64,000 nucleotides of DNA from Sipunculus nudus. Taxonomy: Eukaryota; Annelida; Sipuncula; Golfingiida; Sipunculidae. Both the position numbers and the translations under genes were made by a program. The stretch is from assembly GCA_026874595.1 (NCBI GenBank), contig CM049316.1, positions 13,628,839 to 13,692,838 on the forward strand, read 5' to 3'. Within the stretch, counting starts at the first letter, position 1; every line of letters begins with the position of its first letter. This document shows, piece by piece, positions 38,601-50,376 of this stretch. Below the pieces are notes generated by a model. The model searched no databases. It was not told where the DNA came from and was given only the letters and a program-made list of their open reading frames with translations.

Positions 38601-41600
38601 TGATTCGTTTCTTAAAAGATGCACAAGTTATGGCTGACTTAGATTCATTGGATAAACTATTCCATACTTTTGGCCCCATATATAGTAAAGATTTTTTCAG
38701 ATAGTTTGTTCTAGGTTTAGGAACGACTAAATCATTGCTCACAGCAGCTCGGGTTTGATGATTGTGAGCTTCATTGACAAAGTGAAAATTATTCTCTTGT
38801 AAACCGGGAGCTATTGAACAAACACATTTATACATAAGTACTGCAACAGAATACATATAGCGTTGACGTATATTCAACCAACCCAGTTCATTTACTATGG
38901 TTATAGAATCAACATTTCTGTCATATTTTTCGGATATAATGCGGGCAGCTCTGTTTTGTATTTTCTGTACCGTATCATTGGTAGACAATAATGAACAACC
39001 CCAAATGCTTAGGGCATAGTCAATATGAGGCTGAATTATAGTTGCATAAACCTTAGTAAGAGATTGCATAGACAGATAGCTTGATATTCGGTAAATAACT
39101 CCTATCTTTTGAGATAGTTTTTTGGATAGAGAGTGAACATGTGGTTTCCAGGATAAATTAGCATCTATTATAACGCCAAGTAGATTAATCTTATTAGAAC
39201 AAAGTAATGTTGTATCTAATATTGATATCTTGAGTTTGTGATCAGCAATTCTATGAAGATTTCCAAGTAGCATAACATTAGATTTATTATAATTCAGAGT
39301 GAGCAGGTTTTCGTCGTACCAGGTGGTCACATGATTTACTACTCGCTGTAATTTAATCTCAGCTTCTACAGCATTTTTACCATGGCAATATACAGTGACA
39401 TCATCAGCGTACATTACAATAGCATCAGTATTTAGCACATTTGCAAGATCATTTATGTATATCAAAAATAGAATAGGGCCGAGAACTGTACCCTGAGGAA
39501 CACCTACATTAACAACAGCAGCATTGGATAGATTGTTGTTGTATTTTACGATCTGTAGGCGATCATGGAGGTAAGATTGAAACCAGGCAACTGTTTTCTT
39601 ATCAAAACCAAAAACGAACAACTTTTCCAATAATCTTTTATGATTTATGGTATCAAATCCTTTGGTTAGGTCGAAAAAACAAGCAGCAGTAACTTTACCC
39701 TGATCCATAGTTTTATATACGTCATTTGAAAATTTACTAAGAGCCGTTACAGTCGATTTTCCAGGCAGATATGCGTGCTGACTTTCTGAAATTCTATTGC
39801 TATTTGTGATAAACCTGATTAGTTGCCTTTGTACAGCTTTTTCAAATAGTTTCGCAACGTGAGGTATTATTGATATGGGTCTGTAATTACTCTTATTTGC
39901 TTTATCGCCTTTTCCTTTATATACTGGAGTAATTCGAGCTGTTTTCCAATCAAGCGGGTACGTGGCGTTATATAGTGATAGATTAAATAGATAACATAAC
40001 ATAGGACTAATGAGCTGCGAAGCCATTTGGAGTAATGTGATGTCCATATCGATTATATCCAGAGTGTGTTTAGGTGGAAGTGCAAGTAAATCTTTCTGTA
40101 TATCCTGCGATAGTAGTATAGAAAATTTGAAACGGGACTCTGTAATATTCAACGACCGAACAGGGCGGGTTTCGGATGCCTTAAAATTTACCGCTAATAT
40201 ATCACCTATGGTACTGAAATAATCATTAAACTCTTCACATGATATATCGCAATCTACAGGTTTAGCTGATGAGGAACCAGGTAATACTTTTTTAAGAGCG
40301 CTCCACATACCTTTGATATTATTATAGTTATTATCGATGTTATGTCTGAAATAAGCAGTTTTCGTCGATCTTATAAGCGTAGTTACCATGTTTCTCATTC
40401 TTCTATACTTAAAGAAGAGAATGTGAGATTTGTGTTTTACAGCGCATCTGTGTAATCTGTCTCTGAGCTTTATCATGCTACGGATTTGCGGTGTCATCCA
40501 AGGGTTATCTCTATGTTTTACCCTACGAGACCATATGGGCGCATGTTTATTACAGATATTTAGGAACTCAGTTTTCCAGCTGTTTCATGCAATTTCGATA
40601 TTAGATTCATAGAATACATTCTGTAGTATAACAGATGAGGCGATATCATTTCGGTAATTCTCTAGATTAAATTTGCTAAAGTTTCTAGATTTTATTGTTA
40701 TGACATTTCTATTAATATTTTTGAATGATAGTACTGTGTAAACTAAATAGTGGTCACTCAAAGAGATTGGTAATACATCCGTAGTTATATGTCTCTCGGG
40801 AATGTTCGAGAAGACTAAATCTATCACTGTTGATGAGGTTACAGTTTCTCTGGTTGGAGACTTCACTAACTGCTTAAGTTGGAAATTGCATAGCCACTGG
40901 TCAAAGACACTTGTCAAAGTTCCTGTTTTACTTACATCGATATTAAAATCTCCAAGAATGACTACTGGTACATGGTATTTTAGCGATTCCTCAATAAGAT
41001 CAGTGATTTTACTTAATAAGCATGTATCAGAAGATGGTGGTCTATATATTGAAGCAACAATAATATTGCGTTCAGCATACTTCACCTTTACAAAGATAGC
41101 TTCAGTATTGACTGATTGTAATTCGTCACATAAAACCGGATTCAAAGTATCATCAACATACAAGGCGACCCCCCCCCCCCCTCCGTGGCGATCTCGATCT
41201 CGCCTGAAGATTTGGTACCATGAATGTTAATTTCATCATTAGTTATATCTTCACACAACCATGTTTCATTTACTGATATGACTTTTGCGTTACACCTTAA
41301 AGCAATATCTTGAAATTCATCAAATTTAGGTAAGATACTTCTAATATTAAGGTGTATAAAACAGGTCTGTTTGTTATTAGATACATTTAATAGTTTGATT
41401 GGATCAGTTGGATTCTCACCAATTTGACCGACTTTGTCAATATTAGTGAGAGCCATCGTGTCAACATGGGATTCGGGAGAAAATTCACTGACATTTGTAT
41501 TTATTATCTGGATCTTGGGGAGTGATCTTTGTGAAAATTTCTGTATGATTCCCATACTTTCGAGCTGTCGTCATTTGTTTGGTTTAGATGGTATCTCACG

Positions 41601-44357
41601 CTGGATGCAACCTGCCCTGTCATAACTGTTACACCATGGTAGCTGAAATGGACGCCATCTGGGTGATAATACCGCTCTCTCAGTGGTGGAGAACAGTCAT
41701 TGAAAATGACATCGGCATAAAGTTTACATTTCTGTTGTATCTCATGGTTTAGGGTTAGAATTTTCATGTTAAGATTTGAGTCATTTAGACGCCTGGGTAA
41801 TGCAAGAGTTACAATTTGACATTTGCTTCTTTTCCTTGTTAGTTCTAGCATTTTACAGAATTTGTTAACGAAACTTGAGCAGTCATCACATTCAACGTTA
41901 TTTGTACCAACCTGTATCACTAGAGTATCATTCACAGAGAGATCTCGGCTAGCTTTAGGTATCTTGTACAGTGCCTCATCAAGCGTTAGCCCACTAGTGC
42001 TTAACACACATATCTGTTTATCCTGAAGATATTTGGCTAAACTTGCATAAGAATTTCTGACAAGTGAATCGCCAACAACCAGAACACGATTCCTAGCGCT
42101 TTTGTCATTCAAGTCAATGGTAACTGAGTCCGTTAAAGGATTACTAACTGCATCATTGTGTTTTGTTGCGTCGGCTACTTGGCTTCCTAACCCAGTTTCT
42201 AACCCAGTTTCTATCGCCCTCAGACGCCTGCATTTGAGACAACACCAAATCATGGAGGCACGCATAAATCAGTAAGACTGAGGTATAAAGAGACTGAAGT
42301 ATAAAATATATTATCTAAGAAAGGAGGCTCCAACACAAGTATACTAAGTCATTTTCGTTTCTTTTAATTAATTTAATATCCAAGGAGATGCCTCCTCTTT
42401 GTTTCCTTTCATTTCTATAATATTTTTTATACTTATTCTATAGTCATCTTATAATTACATATTTTGTTAACAGCTCTTAACATTCAGAGATCGTAATTTC
42501 TTATACATTTTACAACTATATATGTAATAATTATTATAAACAAGCATTATAAAATGATCTGCTTTTTGTATTTCTGTTTACATATTGATACATCACTTTT
42601 CTAATTCAGTTTCCCATGCATATTTGGAAATGTTTCTCAAAATATATATCCTTCTACATTTAAAGTGTCCCAACGTGCATGCACCAGCCTAGGTAACCTT
42701 AATTGTTGATGATAAATAACTTAAGTGGATTATATAAAGGCAGGTGGGGGGGGGGGGGGTCAAAAGTCTTCCCTGGGTAATCCTCGCCCCTGAAAATAGA
42801 TATTTCGAAACAGAATCAAGGTTACTATATGATTTTAATCATGACATTATTTTTCAAGTCAATGATCAAATGCGACTAATGCCCCCCCCCCCCCCACCCC
42901 CACCCCGAAGAAAAATAAGAATCGTCAAATATAAATTAATGTGACAGATATTTTTATAATCCGAATTGAGCCTTTTTTGAGGGTTTGAAGGTTTCCAGAA
43001 TAATTTCATTTCACAGAACGCTTTAAGTAAATATATAGAAATTATAAACATGTGGATGAACGACTTATCTCGAAATCACTTGGTAATACATAATACGTTT
43101 TTTGCCCCCCAAAAATTCGGTTCGGGGAGGGAAAAGAGTAATACTATATTTCCCTCTGCATGTTTCCCGCCCGTGAAAAGAGGCCCATGCATGCTGCGTT
43201 CAGCTGCAAACTGTTTTAAGAGCTGTGTACTACTTCTCTCGGCTGTATTACTAAGATATTGTTAACTTATTGGTTGTCATGTTTAACATCCGTCAGACCA
43301 ATATATTGTACAGCTGTGACACCGCTTCTCACCTTCTTGTGTTGTAACTGGAGTGGTTTCGAAATTTCCTGTTCTTTTTCGATCTTGTATGTTATCTTTA
43401 CATTTCTTCCGTGGGTTAACGCATACAAACAAGAAATGACTGACATTTTTAACCTTTCCTGCCAGGTAAATGCTATATACGTGCTTTGATTCAATGGTTT
43501 GTAAGTAAACATGGTATATGCAGGAATAAATGTCGGGGGCACCGATTATGACATATAATAGATATGACGTAGTTTCATGTACAATGTTGTAGTTATAATA
43601 ACATGAATAATAACTACTCACTTGTACAGAATTTTGGTTAAAACACCAAGTATACACTTCAAATATCCTTCTTTTAATCAATTTTTAATTGCCCGCTTTG
43701 TTTTAATGTAAAACATATAGTGACAGTTTCAGGAGCGCTCACCTAATCCGTAATTTAGAGCTCCACGTACACACTTTTATAATTAATTTTAAAATTCCTT
43801 CAGATGTTCAGTTTCTGTTGTATGTGTTCTTGTTTAGACGCTGAGCGAATAGTGTATTGTTTAGATTTGTTTTTGTTTTTGATTGGCAGTTTTGCTGCAG
43901 GCTTGTTTATTATTAATGTTTATTATCCATGACGCAAGAGCGGCTCCATGAAGCAATGTATCTGATAGCGTACCGTCCGAGCCATACTGGTATGAGATGA
44001 TCAGAACTAAACAGGATAGCATGAGACAGGTAAAGAATGTGAAATAAAGGAGGATGTGATCTCTTATCATGTATGATCTTTGCAGTGTTCGATGAAAAGA
44101 CCTTTGAGGCCGTGGATGTTTCACCAACGACGGAGACAACTGAAGGGTCGGCCGTGTATAACGGAGATGTGGACTTGTTGTTCCGTGCCCCCGGCAGAGG
44201 ACGCTCTATGTATAAGGGACTGTTCCTCCTTCCGATGTGTAAACGCTGGGCACCATGGCTCCAGTATCTCAGCGTCGCCATCGTCCTAGTCCTGTGTGTG
44301 CTTCTTTTTGTTGGTGTAGTACTTATCACAATGAAAATACTGACAGTGACAAAATAG
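32320..44357 (+). CDS. Two-exon gene, unrecognised 196-aa C-terminally anchored membrane protein
   Basis: Exon 1 is 32320-32638 and exon 2 is 44086-44357. The donor CAGAG/gtaaac (phase 1) and acceptor ctttgcag join to give 196 codons and TAG. The start ATG has A at -3 and G at +4. Residues 1-26 are basic and aromatic (FKSRLKTNARHMWKITW). Residues 27-140 are acidic and probably disordered (EEVEMDVDESFEPTPVG; TTETTEGSAVYNGDVDLLF). A short basic patch, PMCKRW, precedes one hydrophobic helix at about residues 165-188 (LSVAIVLVLCVLLFVGVVLI), and the tail is only KILTVTK. There is no signal peptide, so a tail-anchored or type II-like, N-in topology is likely (inference). Codon composition is much more GC-rich than the flanks. 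I do not recognise the family. An extra phase-1/phase-1 exon inside the 11.4-kb intron cannot be excluded. Confidence 0.75.
33098..33238. repeat. Degenerate ACCACC-motif repeat
   Basis: ACAACCACCTCGTTTAAGCG, CGACCACCTAAAAAAACG, CGACCAC and CTACCACCTCC recur at intervals of 10-60 bases, with CACGGTCCC twice. Resembles dispersed elements of marine invertebrates; family not determined. Confidence 0.45.
34440..34497 (+). mobile_element. Fragment related to the 9.97-kb MITE
   Basis: GTGTTGAGCCCCCGCCCCC followed by T7 and GTATCCGTCTCGGG resembles the right end at 10118-10169 (GTGCTGAGCCCCCC ... GTATCCGTCCCTG). Only one end is seen. Confidence 0.4.
35561..35630. repeat. Compound (CT)n(AT)n microsatellite
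   Basis: A CT array passes directly into an AT array, in the intron of the membrane-protein gene. Confidence 0.95.
36650..37043. mobile_element. Foldback MITE in the intron
   Basis: Terminal inverted repeats of 21 bases (AGCTGTGTTTCCATG..., 20 of 21 matching) at 36650-36670 and 37023-37043. A second nested inverted pair, AAACTGTTTCCAT, is at 36725-36737 and 36958-36970 (13 of 13). The interior repeats ATCCGCAAAA-type motifs on both strands. There is no coding capacity. Target-site duplication is unclear. Confidence 0.7.
38101..38122 (-). repeat. (AAAT)n 3' tail of the CR1 element
   Basis: Tandem AAAT units (TTTA on +) directly after the CR1 3' UTR. They mark its 3' end in place of a poly(A) tail. 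Confidence 0.7.
38566..41555 (-). pseudogene. CR1 ORF2, APE endonuclease plus reverse transcriptase, two lesions
   Basis: Endonuclease motifs in order: HLNIRSILPKFDEF, VISVNETWL, GGGGVALYVDD, IYRPPSS, VVILGDFNID, SLSDHYLVY. Reverse transcriptase motifs: YRPISIIPHVAKLFEK, FFDLTKGFDTINH, GVPQGTVLGPILFLIYINDL and the catalytic MYADDVTVY. The C-terminal half contains KIQNRAARII, usual for CR1. Two defects are visible: a one-base frameshift near 41218, just before the endonuclease RDRDRHGGG segment, and an in-frame TGA at 40587-40585 in the linker between endonuclease and reverse transcriptase. Otherwise the frame is open to the stop at 38566, which suggests a recent copy. Confidence 0.88.
41504..42265 (-). 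CDS. CR1 ORF1, SGNH/GDSL esterase-like protein
   Basis: 253 codons, intact. The N-terminus WCCLKCRRLRAIETGL looks like the end of a zinc-binding segment and is followed by a 12-bp tandem duplication (ETGL twice). The SGNH blocks are visible: VLVVGDSLVRNSY (block I, nucleophile Ser), IQVGTNNVE (block III) and HPDGVHFSYHG (block V, Asp and His). ORF1 esterases of CR1 elements are thought to help RNP or membrane interactions (family knowledge). The full catalytic set appears retained. It overlaps the ORF2 start by 52 bases in another frame. Confidence 0.85.
   Translation of the reverse strand: MRASMIWCCLKCRRLRAIETGLETGLGSQVADATKHNDAVSNPLTDSVTIDLNDKSARNRVLVVGDSLVRNSYASLAKYLQDKQICVLSTSGLTLDEALYKIPKASRDLSVNDTLVIQVGTNNVECDDCSSFVNKFCKMLELTRKRSKCQIVTLALPRRLNDSNLNMKILTLNHEIQQKCKLYADVIFNDCSPPLRERYYHPDGVHFSYHGVTVMTGQVASSVRYHLNQTNDDSSKVWESYRNFHKDHSPRSR
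44086..44357 (+). CDS. Exon 2 of the unrecognised membrane-protein gene
   Basis: Two bases complete a Val codon, then FDEKTFEAVDVSPTTETTEG, an RAPGRGRSMYKG basic turn, the membrane helix and TAG. It is clearly coding-like within AT-rich surroundings. Confidence 0.78.
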
Positions 44358-44533
44358 ACTGATTATTTGAAACTAGGAAAATTTTATTATTTTTTAACTG
44401 ACTCCGTCATCTTTATGTTATTTTTGTGTGTGATAGTTAACCGCTGATAATGTATAGTAGGCCTAGATTTCATTTTCTCATTTACTGTAATATCATATTT
44501 AAAAAAAAAAAATCCCATCACCTTGATAAACAA

Positions 44534-44539
44534 AATAAA
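44534..44539 (+). other. Candidate poly(A) signal of the membrane-protein gene
   Basis: AATAAA, 177 bases after the TAG at 44355-44357, on the coding strand. Confidence 0.5.
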
Positions 44540-45598
44540 TGCTAGAATAAGGAAAAGATTTATTTCATGTATAATTGTTGTATTTATATAAATATAAGGT
44601 ATATACAGTTTTATGATATGTTCCAAAAAGTAAATTACAATCAAATGGTAAATATATAATACACGAGACATGAAATGCAGTGAACCTCTGCTGAACGAAA
44701 GGCTCAACTGTTCCATTAGGAGTTATTGATATATACCACGTTCAAAGGTTGAAGTGCAGGTAATAGTCACAGGTACAAAGATTGTATGTAGATAGCTACA
44801 TATATGTATGTAGTTATGTAAGCAAAACTGACGTCACGTCATCTACATGTTATTTATACATATACAGGGATCTTGATAAGGGTTGATTAATGAATTTATT
44901 TATTATAACCACGTGTAAATGTCTTTTTTAATACAACTTAATACCATTAACTGACACGGATCCTGGCAGTTTAATTTAAAAGAAAACACTGTGGCGTCCA
45001 AAACTTTTCACAGCCTGCGCCTCGAGCTGCTGTTGACGTAACCGTGGCCTGATTCACACTGCGCAGAATCTGACTCACAAGAGTATGGCTCTAATGGTTA
45101 GGGTTTGCGGGCGTCAAAATCCGCCACTTATAATGCACCGGGGCTTCGTAATACACAAGCGGTGTATGTCAAATTGAAGTGAAGAGGGTAATGTAGTCGC
45201 TTCAAATATGAAGGACAAGAATTTTTACAAGGTAAATTACATAAACATGAGTGTGTTTTTTTGTAAGGACTTCACGGAACGAGTTATATTATGTAAGCAT
45301 ACAGAAAGCATGTGGAATGTTAACAAGTGTTTCTTAGAGATATACCACATTTTGGTTTCGAAAGTTTGACAGTTGAGACAAGTACATGTAGTCCCGGCCG
45401 TTCCTAGTGCCTCACTGGAAGATATTCGTTTCGAATAGAAATACATCTGGCGGAAGGGTTTAGTTTAATAATATTATTGTTCCTACTCGGACTTGATTTT
45501 ACCCGAAAGAACCAGGAAACTGAGGATAGTGTGATGACATTTTTTTCTTATACAAAGAATTATAAAATTACTTGATTTCACTCCAATGTACAGAACAA

Positions 45599-45695
45599 TC
45601 ATCAGAATAACTGATGGCTCCGATTTCTTTAGTTAATCGGAGAATGAATATATATGTTCCTGGCAGCCTTTCGAGGTGATTCCTCGGGGTATACA
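45599..45695. repeat. Cluster of three short hairpins
   Basis: CATCAG/CTGATG, CTCCGATT/AATCGGAG and CGAGG/CCTCG follow one another within about 90 bases. No ribozyme core was found; identity unknown. Confidence 0.5.
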
Positions 45696-45991
45696 AAATA
45701 TATCGATTTATTTACTTACGTATTTTTATTTAGTCATACTAAATAACACAACCTAGCTAATGATAGTATACATATAATTAAGAGTGAGCGAATAAACAAA
45801 AAGTACATTAACTGACTAGTCAACTTCATGTATTTATAAAATAAATTGTTTTTCTAATTACTTTAGCTAATATTTATATATTAAGAGTTATATTTACAAG
45901 TTATTATACTGTAATATCCACATTGACAAGCCGCATGCATGTCAGAATTCAGAAAGAATGAATGTATGCGGCAACATGAAGCGCACCTGCA

Positions 45992-46005
45992 TGATCACGT
46001 GATCA
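45992..46005. promoter_or_regulatory. Palindromic E-box TGATCACGTGATCA
   Basis: A 14-base perfect palindrome centred on CACGTG and containing TCACGTGA, the core bound by MiT/TFE and USF bHLH factors. No promoter is evident beside it. Confidence 0.3.
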
Positions 46006-46054
46006 CGATGTGCGGAAGTCGAATGGTCTTCGTATTAATAATTATACGTTTATG

Positions 46055-46093
<39 letters not shown>

Positions 46094-46839
46094 CTTTTTA
46101 TTGATCTCTTTGATTGCTGTTTTGATTCTTTATTGATCGAGTGAAATCGTATCGGCCAGAGGACGTAGGACCGAACTTCGAAACGGCTGTCCGAAGGCCA
46201 ATATGGAAACAATTAAAGAGGTTCATGACACATGCACTTAACGTCCATGCATGTTATCACGCAATTGTAAAGCCAGTCTACTCACTTTTAACATAATTTA
46301 CTTTCATTGTGTCACACAATGTACGTGGCTGTGGCTTGACCAAAATACACTGGCGAGGACTAATACACAGGTGCCGGGCTGATATCACCCGTATTACTTG
46401 AACTGAGCCGTGATATGAACTAGGCATCTCGTGGGGCAAGGTACCTGTATCCCGTTGATAACATGCATAGTCGTTCCAAATATATTGATATAAATATTGT
46501 ATGTTCATTGTTTATTTATTGTTTGCACTATATTTCCAAGTTGATTATTGATTTATTGAAATGTCATACAATTGTACATATAAAATGCTATGTATATACT
46601 GTTTCTTTTGTCATACTATAACACGAGCCTAATGTATTCATATGCAGCTGTATTTACGCTAAGAACAGGCAACTAGAATATCAGCAGAAGCTGACAAAAG
46701 CCCTCAGCCAAAAGAACAGTGTTTAGGGGTGGTAACAGTATCAAGTACTAAATATCTGTTCTCACATGGATGTATTTCTGTACATGTCTCAGTTATAAAT
46801 TTAAAATGGAGAGGTATGTACCATGATTCATAACAATCC

Positions 46840-47645
46840 ATCAAATGCTTCCTGAAAAATAAGCTTCTAAGTTTTATTCTATTATCAGCTCTGTGACCTT
46901 GAAAAGTAGGTCAAGGTCACCCATCTTCAAACTTGACCAAGATTTTGTCGATATACATCTTCACCAAAGAAATAAAATTCCTATTGTGAATCCTTTTAGA
47001 GATATCCCGCTCACAAGGCAAAAGTTGAAAAATTCATTAAAAATCAGATATTGCAGGTGGCGCCCCCAAACTTGTGCAGCAGTTACAGACCATCACTCCC
47101 TATGATCATAGTAAGTATTGTGAAAATCCAGCCAATGGTTCCTGAGAAATAAGCTTCTAAATGTTTTTTTCTATAATCAGCTCTAAAACGTAGAAATAGG
47201 TCAAGGTCACCCATCTTCGAACTTGACCGAGATTTTATCAATATACATTTTCACCAAAAAAATAAAATTCCTACGGTGAATCCTTTTAGAGATATCCCGC
47301 TCACAAGCCCAAAGTTGAAAAATCAGATAAAAATTCATTAAAAATCAGATATTGTAGGTGGCGCCTCCAAACTTGTGTAGCAGGTACAAATTATCAGTCC
47401 CAATAATCATAGTAAGTTTTGTGAAAATCCATCAAATGGTTCCTGAGTAATAAGCATCTAAGTGTTTTTCTATAATCAGCTCTAAAATGTAGAAAAATAG
47501 GTTAAGGTCACCCATCTTCGAACTTGACCGAGATTTTGTCGATATACATCTTTACCGAGGAAATAGAATTCTGACGGTGAATCCTTTTCAAGATATCCCG
47601 CTCACAAGGTAAAAGTTAACGGACGCCGGACGGACGGACGGACAG
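46840..47645 (+). repeat. Three tandem copies of a ~290-300-bp repeat with GGAC tail
   Basis: CCATCTTCRAACTTGACC occurs at 46921, 47211 and 47512 with long matching flanks (TAGAGATATCCCGCTCACAA and others). The array ends in CGGACGGACGGACGGAC at about 47630-47645. GGAC-tailed dispersed repeats of this kind are common in mollusc genomes as I know them. Confidence 0.8.
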
Positions 47646-47649
47646 CTTG

Positions 47650-49205
47650 GGTGACGACAATAGCCCATCAGGCTGAGGGCTAAAAAACCACCGACACTCT
47701 TTGTTTGTATTTATTTTACTCTATTTGTCCCCATTTTGCATATCATATTAACCACCAGTTCTTTATCCTGAATTATATCCTTCATTGCGTCAGTGTGGGT
47801 TTAGAATAGCCGTGCGAAAGCTTTATTTCATGTCCGCGAGGCAACAAAAGCCTATTTTCCCGCGGAGAGCGATTATCCCTTGATCCTCATGCAAAACTTT
47901 CAACGGCAACTCTGATATTCCGGCACAGCATGTAGCCACCCAACTTACAAATATACGTGTATAAAATAAATATATGGAAAAAATTTTTCCAGGATCATAT
48001 CTTGTGTCAATATTTAACTAATACCAATTCATGTAGGGTTTGAATTGGTGAACGTGCATTGTGATAATGGTTCATATAATTCAATTCCTGTAGATTATAC
48101 TCTCCCAAAGACGTTGATGTTCATCTACTGCTAGCAGGCATTTTGACTGAACTGGAAATTAATTTGATGTGAACCTTTAACATTTCAATGCCGTGAATAA
48201 CAGCATATTATAGAACAAATTAAATTTGCCATTGCCTGATCAGTGTGTGTGTGTGTGTTTTTTTTAATATTTTGGTAAAAACACATTTCAAGACCTGGTC
48301 CATCTGAAAGTCGCAGATACTTAATACGTGACGGTAGGGACTGTTATATATATGTGATATTCGGTCAACTGGTTTTAATTTTGATCCCAACCGAATCATG
48401 CATTCCAAATTCGATAGGTTTGAAAAGATCGCCTCCTTTAGGCACATGGTGGTCATCTCCAGAACTAACGCGATCTGGCAAAAAGTAAACAGGTTCAATA
48501 AGTATTCATGAGAATGTAGACCACATGAAGCAGTAAATGGTTTGGTAAGCCCTGGTTGGCTGTATAATCTCAGAGAGGGAAGGGGATCATATGGCTTCAC
48601 CACATCCAGACGAGAATTGTTAGAAAAGCCCCAACTTCCTGAACTGGTCACCTGGTCAAATGTTAAGACATTAGAGATAAAATTTATTTTTAAAATTCCA
48701 CTGAAAATTTTTCAAACAAGTCCCAAACCTAAGGCTTTTCGTAGACGTTATAGAAAACATTTTATACAGCAACACGGCCGTAAAGTATAAGATGAGGTGA
48801 ACAACCACAACTTGGGTAGGGGCCAAGCTATAATCTCTAATGTATATAACAAACCATTCAAACAATCCATAAGTTACGTAGACTGCAATCAAAGTTTATA
48901 TATAAAATAAAGACAATATTTAATAAATGGGGGTTTATTGCAAAAATTTACAAAATAAATCATGAACCGTCTGAAAAGATATGAATTAATAAATAACTGG
49001 TTTTCAAAGAAATATGTACATATCACACTTGTGTTTTATCATGCATAGAACATCACATTTTATTTAAAACTTTCTTTCAAGCCCCTCAACGCTTACATCA
49101 GTGAATATATGCTGAAAGATTTATGAATTTTTAATGTTGATATCATAGATTGTATAAAAGTTCAGACCATGAACTACACAATATGAAGTTTGTATTGTCT
49201 CACTT

Positions 49206-49289
<84 letters not shown>

Positions 49290-49391
49290 CTGTGATTGGC
49301 TTCATATTCGTGTGGTTAATATTTTGGGATTTTCGCCATTTCACTGTTTTCCCAAATTTGAAACCCCCGCAAACAAAATACCAACCATAGA

Positions 49392-49432
<41 letters not shown>

Positions 49433-50370
49433 GACTTCTGCTTACAGATTTCTGATATTTGTAATCTGTAAGCCCCTTTTTATTGCAGGACAAAATCCAG
49501 GCCCTGTGCTTTTCTGTAATTTGAAGGTTTCACTATATAAATCCCATACTATTTCAGTCATACATATATTTTAAAAGAAATCATATAAAAATATCTATCA
49601 TTTTGAGCATGGGTACTATATATACATTATATATATGAGACTTATACCAAATGAACCTGTTGATTAAGATGCTGGGATGAATGCTACAAATGATGGGAAA
49701 TGGGAGCATTTTTTGTACAGCACATATAAACACAGCAAGAATTATGCTCAACTAATCCCTGAACGTCCTACACTTTAAATAAATGAACTTCTAGATAAAC
49801 AAAGAGAGCTGCCGTAACTAAAATGTCCATAATGTGGGAAGAATTCACTTTTAAATCAAAGTTTTATTTTTAATTACATGAACAAATATTTATTGATTTC
49901 TAAAAATGTTTGTATTCATATAGTAAGAAGTTGTTATCATTAAGTCACCAAAACTGATTTATACTAATATACCCTGAGGCACCTAAGCTATCACACAAGT
50001 ATATTTAAACTATACATGTACATGTATGTGCATACCTTCAAATCACCACCAACTCTACAGTGATACATGTAATGAATTATTTTTTATATACCTGGCTGAA
50101 AACTAGCATGCAGATTACAAACTGAACCATACTGAATCTTAAGCATTGGGTGAATGGAGGAACAGCTTGGATTTTAACTGAACGTGTATTTCACATAACT
50201 TTCCACTGAGTCATGTAGTCACATGTGCTGTTTGTAGTTTGCAATGTGCTGAAGTAATGCCCACATGATTTGTCATAAGGCACATTCACTTTTACATTAT
50301 TTTTCAACAAATATTATCGATAAAATACCTGTTTGAAACATACACCATATACTCAGCGACAGCAAATAGA
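47650..50370. other. Intergenic stretch with no supported gene
   Basis: AT arrays at 49.2-49.4 kb. Overlapping frames at 48220-48790 on both strands show no domain, splice border or start context that I can support. Confidence 0.5.
49208..49287. repeat. Longest (AT)n microsatellite, about 80 bases
   Basis: Pure AT array; a second, shorter one follows at 49399-49429. The nearby 101-codon frame of repeated Tyr-Ile is an artefact. Confidence 0.95.
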
Positions 50371-50376
50371 TCATAC

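Larger units (their letters stand above)
38101..42265 (-). mobile_element. CR1-like non-LTR retrotransposon, nearly full coding length
   Basis: Reading on the minus strand, ORF1 (SGNH esterase-like) is at 42265-41504. ORF2 (endonuclease plus reverse transcriptase) overlaps it from 41555 to 38566. A 3' UTR of about 440 bases ends in (AAAT)n at 38122-38101, with no poly(A). An esterase in ORF1, an APE-type endonuclease in ORF2 and a short tandem repeat at the 3' end are characteristic of invertebrate CR1-clade elements. ORF1 begins directly at a CxxC motif, so the 5' end is probably truncated. I could not define target-site duplications. It is inserted antisense in the membrane-protein gene's intron. 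Confidence 0.88.
32639..44085 (+). other. 11.4-kb intron of the membrane-protein gene
   Basis: Contains a degenerate ACCACC repeat (33.1 kb), a CTGAGCCCC...ATCCGTC MITE fragment (34.44 kb), a CT/AT microsatellite (35.56 kb), a foldback MITE (36.65 kb) and a CR1-like LINE (38.1-42.3 kb). Poly-G/C runs lie at 37308, 42746 and 42882. No other coding exon was recognised. Confidence 0.6.
44540..46839. other. Intergenic stretch between the convergent genes
   Basis: The hairpin cluster at 45.6 kb, a palindromic E-box at 45.99 kb and an AT array at 46.06 kb. No coding exon seen. Confidence 0.5.

Noticed and set aside
40802-41230. 142-codon + strand frame
   Set aside because: Antisense shadow of the CR1 endonuclease; coding motifs are on the minus strand.
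48220-48790. Overlapping 143- and 82-codon frames on opposite strands
   Set aside because: No recognisable domain, no splice borders that I trust, and equally open on both strands.
49150-49455. 101-codon frame of repeated Tyr-Ile
   Set aside because: Translation of AT microsatellites.
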